From: Rhizobiales bacterium Y(2018)
Lineage (GTDB): Bacteria; Pseudomonadota; Alphaproteobacteria; Rhizobiales; Aestuariivirgaceae
DNA length: 64,000 bases
Direction: 5' to 3'
Assembly (NCBI GenBank): GCA_005502925.1
Contig: SCPD01000007.1
Coordinates: forward strand, 124,001 to 188,000
In this document: positions 63,102-64,000 of the stretch, one piece after another
How the letters are laid out: each line of letters starts with the position of its first letter
Position numbering within the stretch: position 1 is the stretch's first letter
Notes under the pieces: generated by a model
What the model was told of the DNA's origin: nothing
The model's database searches: none
Seen by the model: the letters and a program-made list of their open reading frames with translations, nothing else
Translations under genes and position numbers: made by a program

Positions 63102-63992
63102 ATGAACCGCCGGACGTTCTTCAAATGGCTGGGCGGTCTCGCTTTGTCGGGCGCGGCGATGACCAGCTACGCCTTCGGCATCGAGCCGGGCTTCATGCTG
63201 CGCGTGCAGCAATACAGACTGACGCCGCCCGGCTGGCCCGCCGACTTCAAGCTGCGCATCGCCGTGCTCACGGATATCCATGCCGGCGAGCCCTATATGA
63301 GCCTCGGGCGGATCGAGCGTATCGTCGAAACGACCAATGCGCTCAAGCCCGATCTTGCGCTCCTTCTGGGCGACTTTTCCACCGGCCATCGGCTGATAAC
63401 CAGGCAAGTTCCGATCAAGGACACCGCCGCGGCCTGTGCCGGACTTGTGGCACCACTCGGCCGGCACGCCATTCTCGGCAATCATGACTGGTGGGACGAC
63501 CGGGCGGCGCAGAAGCGGCAATCCGGTCCCAGCCTCTATGGCGATACGCTGAATGCCTCCGGCATTCCCGTCTATGAGAATGACGGTGTGCGCCTCGAGC
63601 ATAATGGCCGGCCCTTCTGGCTCCTGGGCCTCGGCGACCAGCTTGCCTTCGTCCGCGGCCGCGGTCGCTTCACAGGCGTTGACGATCTCGACGGCACGCT
63701 CGCCAAAGTGACCGACGACGCGCCGATCATTCTCATGATCCATGAGCCCGACGCCTTCATCAAAGTGCCTAAACGCGTTTCACTCACGCTCGCCGGCCAC
63801 ACCCATGGCGGCCAGGTGCGCCTCTTCGGCTATTCGCCCGTGGTCCCGTCCGGCTATGGCAACCGCTTCGCCTACGGCCATGTCGTCGAGGACGATCGCC
63901 ATCTGATCGTGTCGGGCGGCCTCGGCTGCAGCATCCTGCCGGTGCGTTTCGGCGTGCCGCCCGAAATCGTGCTGATCGAGCTCGGCGGCTAG
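63102..63992 (+). CDS. Metallophosphoesterase with Tat-like signal (YaeI/COG1408 type)
   Basis: A 296-residue calcineurin-like phosphoesterase. NRRTFFKWLGGLALSGA at the N-terminus is a Tat-type signal or signal anchor, so the enzyme probably faces the periplasm. The metal motifs are complete: LTDIHAG, LLLGDFSTG, ILGNHDWWDD, LMIHEPD and LAGHTHGGQV. Members remove phosphate from lipid or sugar substrates in the envelope. It begins 9 nt after caiD and may be read from the carnitine operon by proximity, with no evident metabolic link. Confidence 0.85.
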   Translation: MNRRTFFKWLGGLALSGAAMTSYAFGIEPGFMLRVQQYRLTPPGWPADFKLRIAVLTDIHAGEPYMSLGRIERIVETTNALKPDLALLLGDFSTGHRLITRQVPIKDTAAACAGLVAPLGRHAILGNHDWWDDRAAQKRQSGPSLYGDTLNASGIPVYENDGVRLEHNGRPFWLLGLGDQLAFVRGRGRFTGVDDLDGTLAKVTDDAPIILMIHEPDAFIKVPKRVSLTLAGHTHGGQVRLFGYSPVVPSGYGNRFAYGHVVEDDRHLIVSGGLGCSILPVRFGVPPEIVLIELGG

Positions 63993-64000
63993 CCGCTACT

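Overview
The window looks like chromosomal DNA of a high-GC alphaproteobacterium, most likely order Hyphomicrobiales (Rhizobiales). Supporting markers are Omp25/Omp31-type outer-membrane barrels, a UPF0314/DUF2585 protein, an L-carnitine dehydrogenase-thioesterase fusion, a CoxSLMDE-type molybdenum hydroxylase locus and dispersed hairpin repeats of a rhizobial style. I could not identify the genus. I see no rRNA, tRNA, CRISPR, transposase or phage gene. The DNA is densely coding (64 supported CDS), largely catabolic and transport operons. Gene functions come from my reading of the translated proteins, with no database search.

Layout. 0-3 kb: three tandem outer-membrane beta-barrel paralogues, each with its own intrinsic terminator. 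3-6.3 kb: xanthine phosphoribosyltransferase, a UDP-diacylglucosamine-diphosphatase-like phosphoesterase overlapping a glycosyltransferase, and a CinA-type protein. 6.3-16.6 kb (minus): a long operon with a NitT/TauT-type ABC transporter, a ureohydrolase (agmatinase/guanidinobutyrase family), an NTF2-like protein, a class III aminotransferase, a GntR regulator, an M20 hydrolase, a TPP-dependent decarboxylase and an FAD-linked oxidase. It is best read as uptake and breakdown of a guanidino or amino compound. 16.8-24 kb: a GntR regulator divergent from a Pot-type ABC operon that also encodes a creatinase-fold hydrolase and a DAO-family oxidase. 24-26.7 kb: map, radC and a YjhX/YjhQ-like toxin-antitoxin pair. 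26.8-31.3 kb: oxidoreductase, LysR, MFS exporter, TetR and DUF1348 protein, with a perfect TetR-type operator inside a promoter.

31.4-40.1 kb: a GntR/UTRA regulator with an M24 peptidase, facing a peptide-type (Opp/Dpp) ABC operon that ends in a class V aminotransferase. The same operator motif occurs once at the regulator promoter and twice at the ABC operon promoter, which links them as one regulon. 40.2-51.9 kb (minus): a form-II CoxSLM-like molybdenum hydroxylase with CoxD- and CoxE-like maturation proteins, XdhC encoded as two genes, and a molybdopterin-binding/nucleotidyltransferase fusion. It runs directly into an ectoine-hydrolase-like M24 protein, an M20D amidohydrolase and a heme-barrel protein. 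52-54.5 kb: small housekeeping-type and hypothetical genes and a proline dehydrogenase.

54.7-63.1 kb: a carnitine catabolic island. A GlxA/CdhR-like regulator diverges from genes for a BKACE enzyme, L-carnitine dehydrogenase fused to a thioesterase, an SDR, an acyl-CoA dehydrogenase, an NDP-forming acyl-CoA synthetase and a CaiD-type hydratase. Together these could convert gamma-butyrobetaine or crotonobetaine through carnitine to glycine betaine. The window closes with a Tat-signal metallophosphoesterase.
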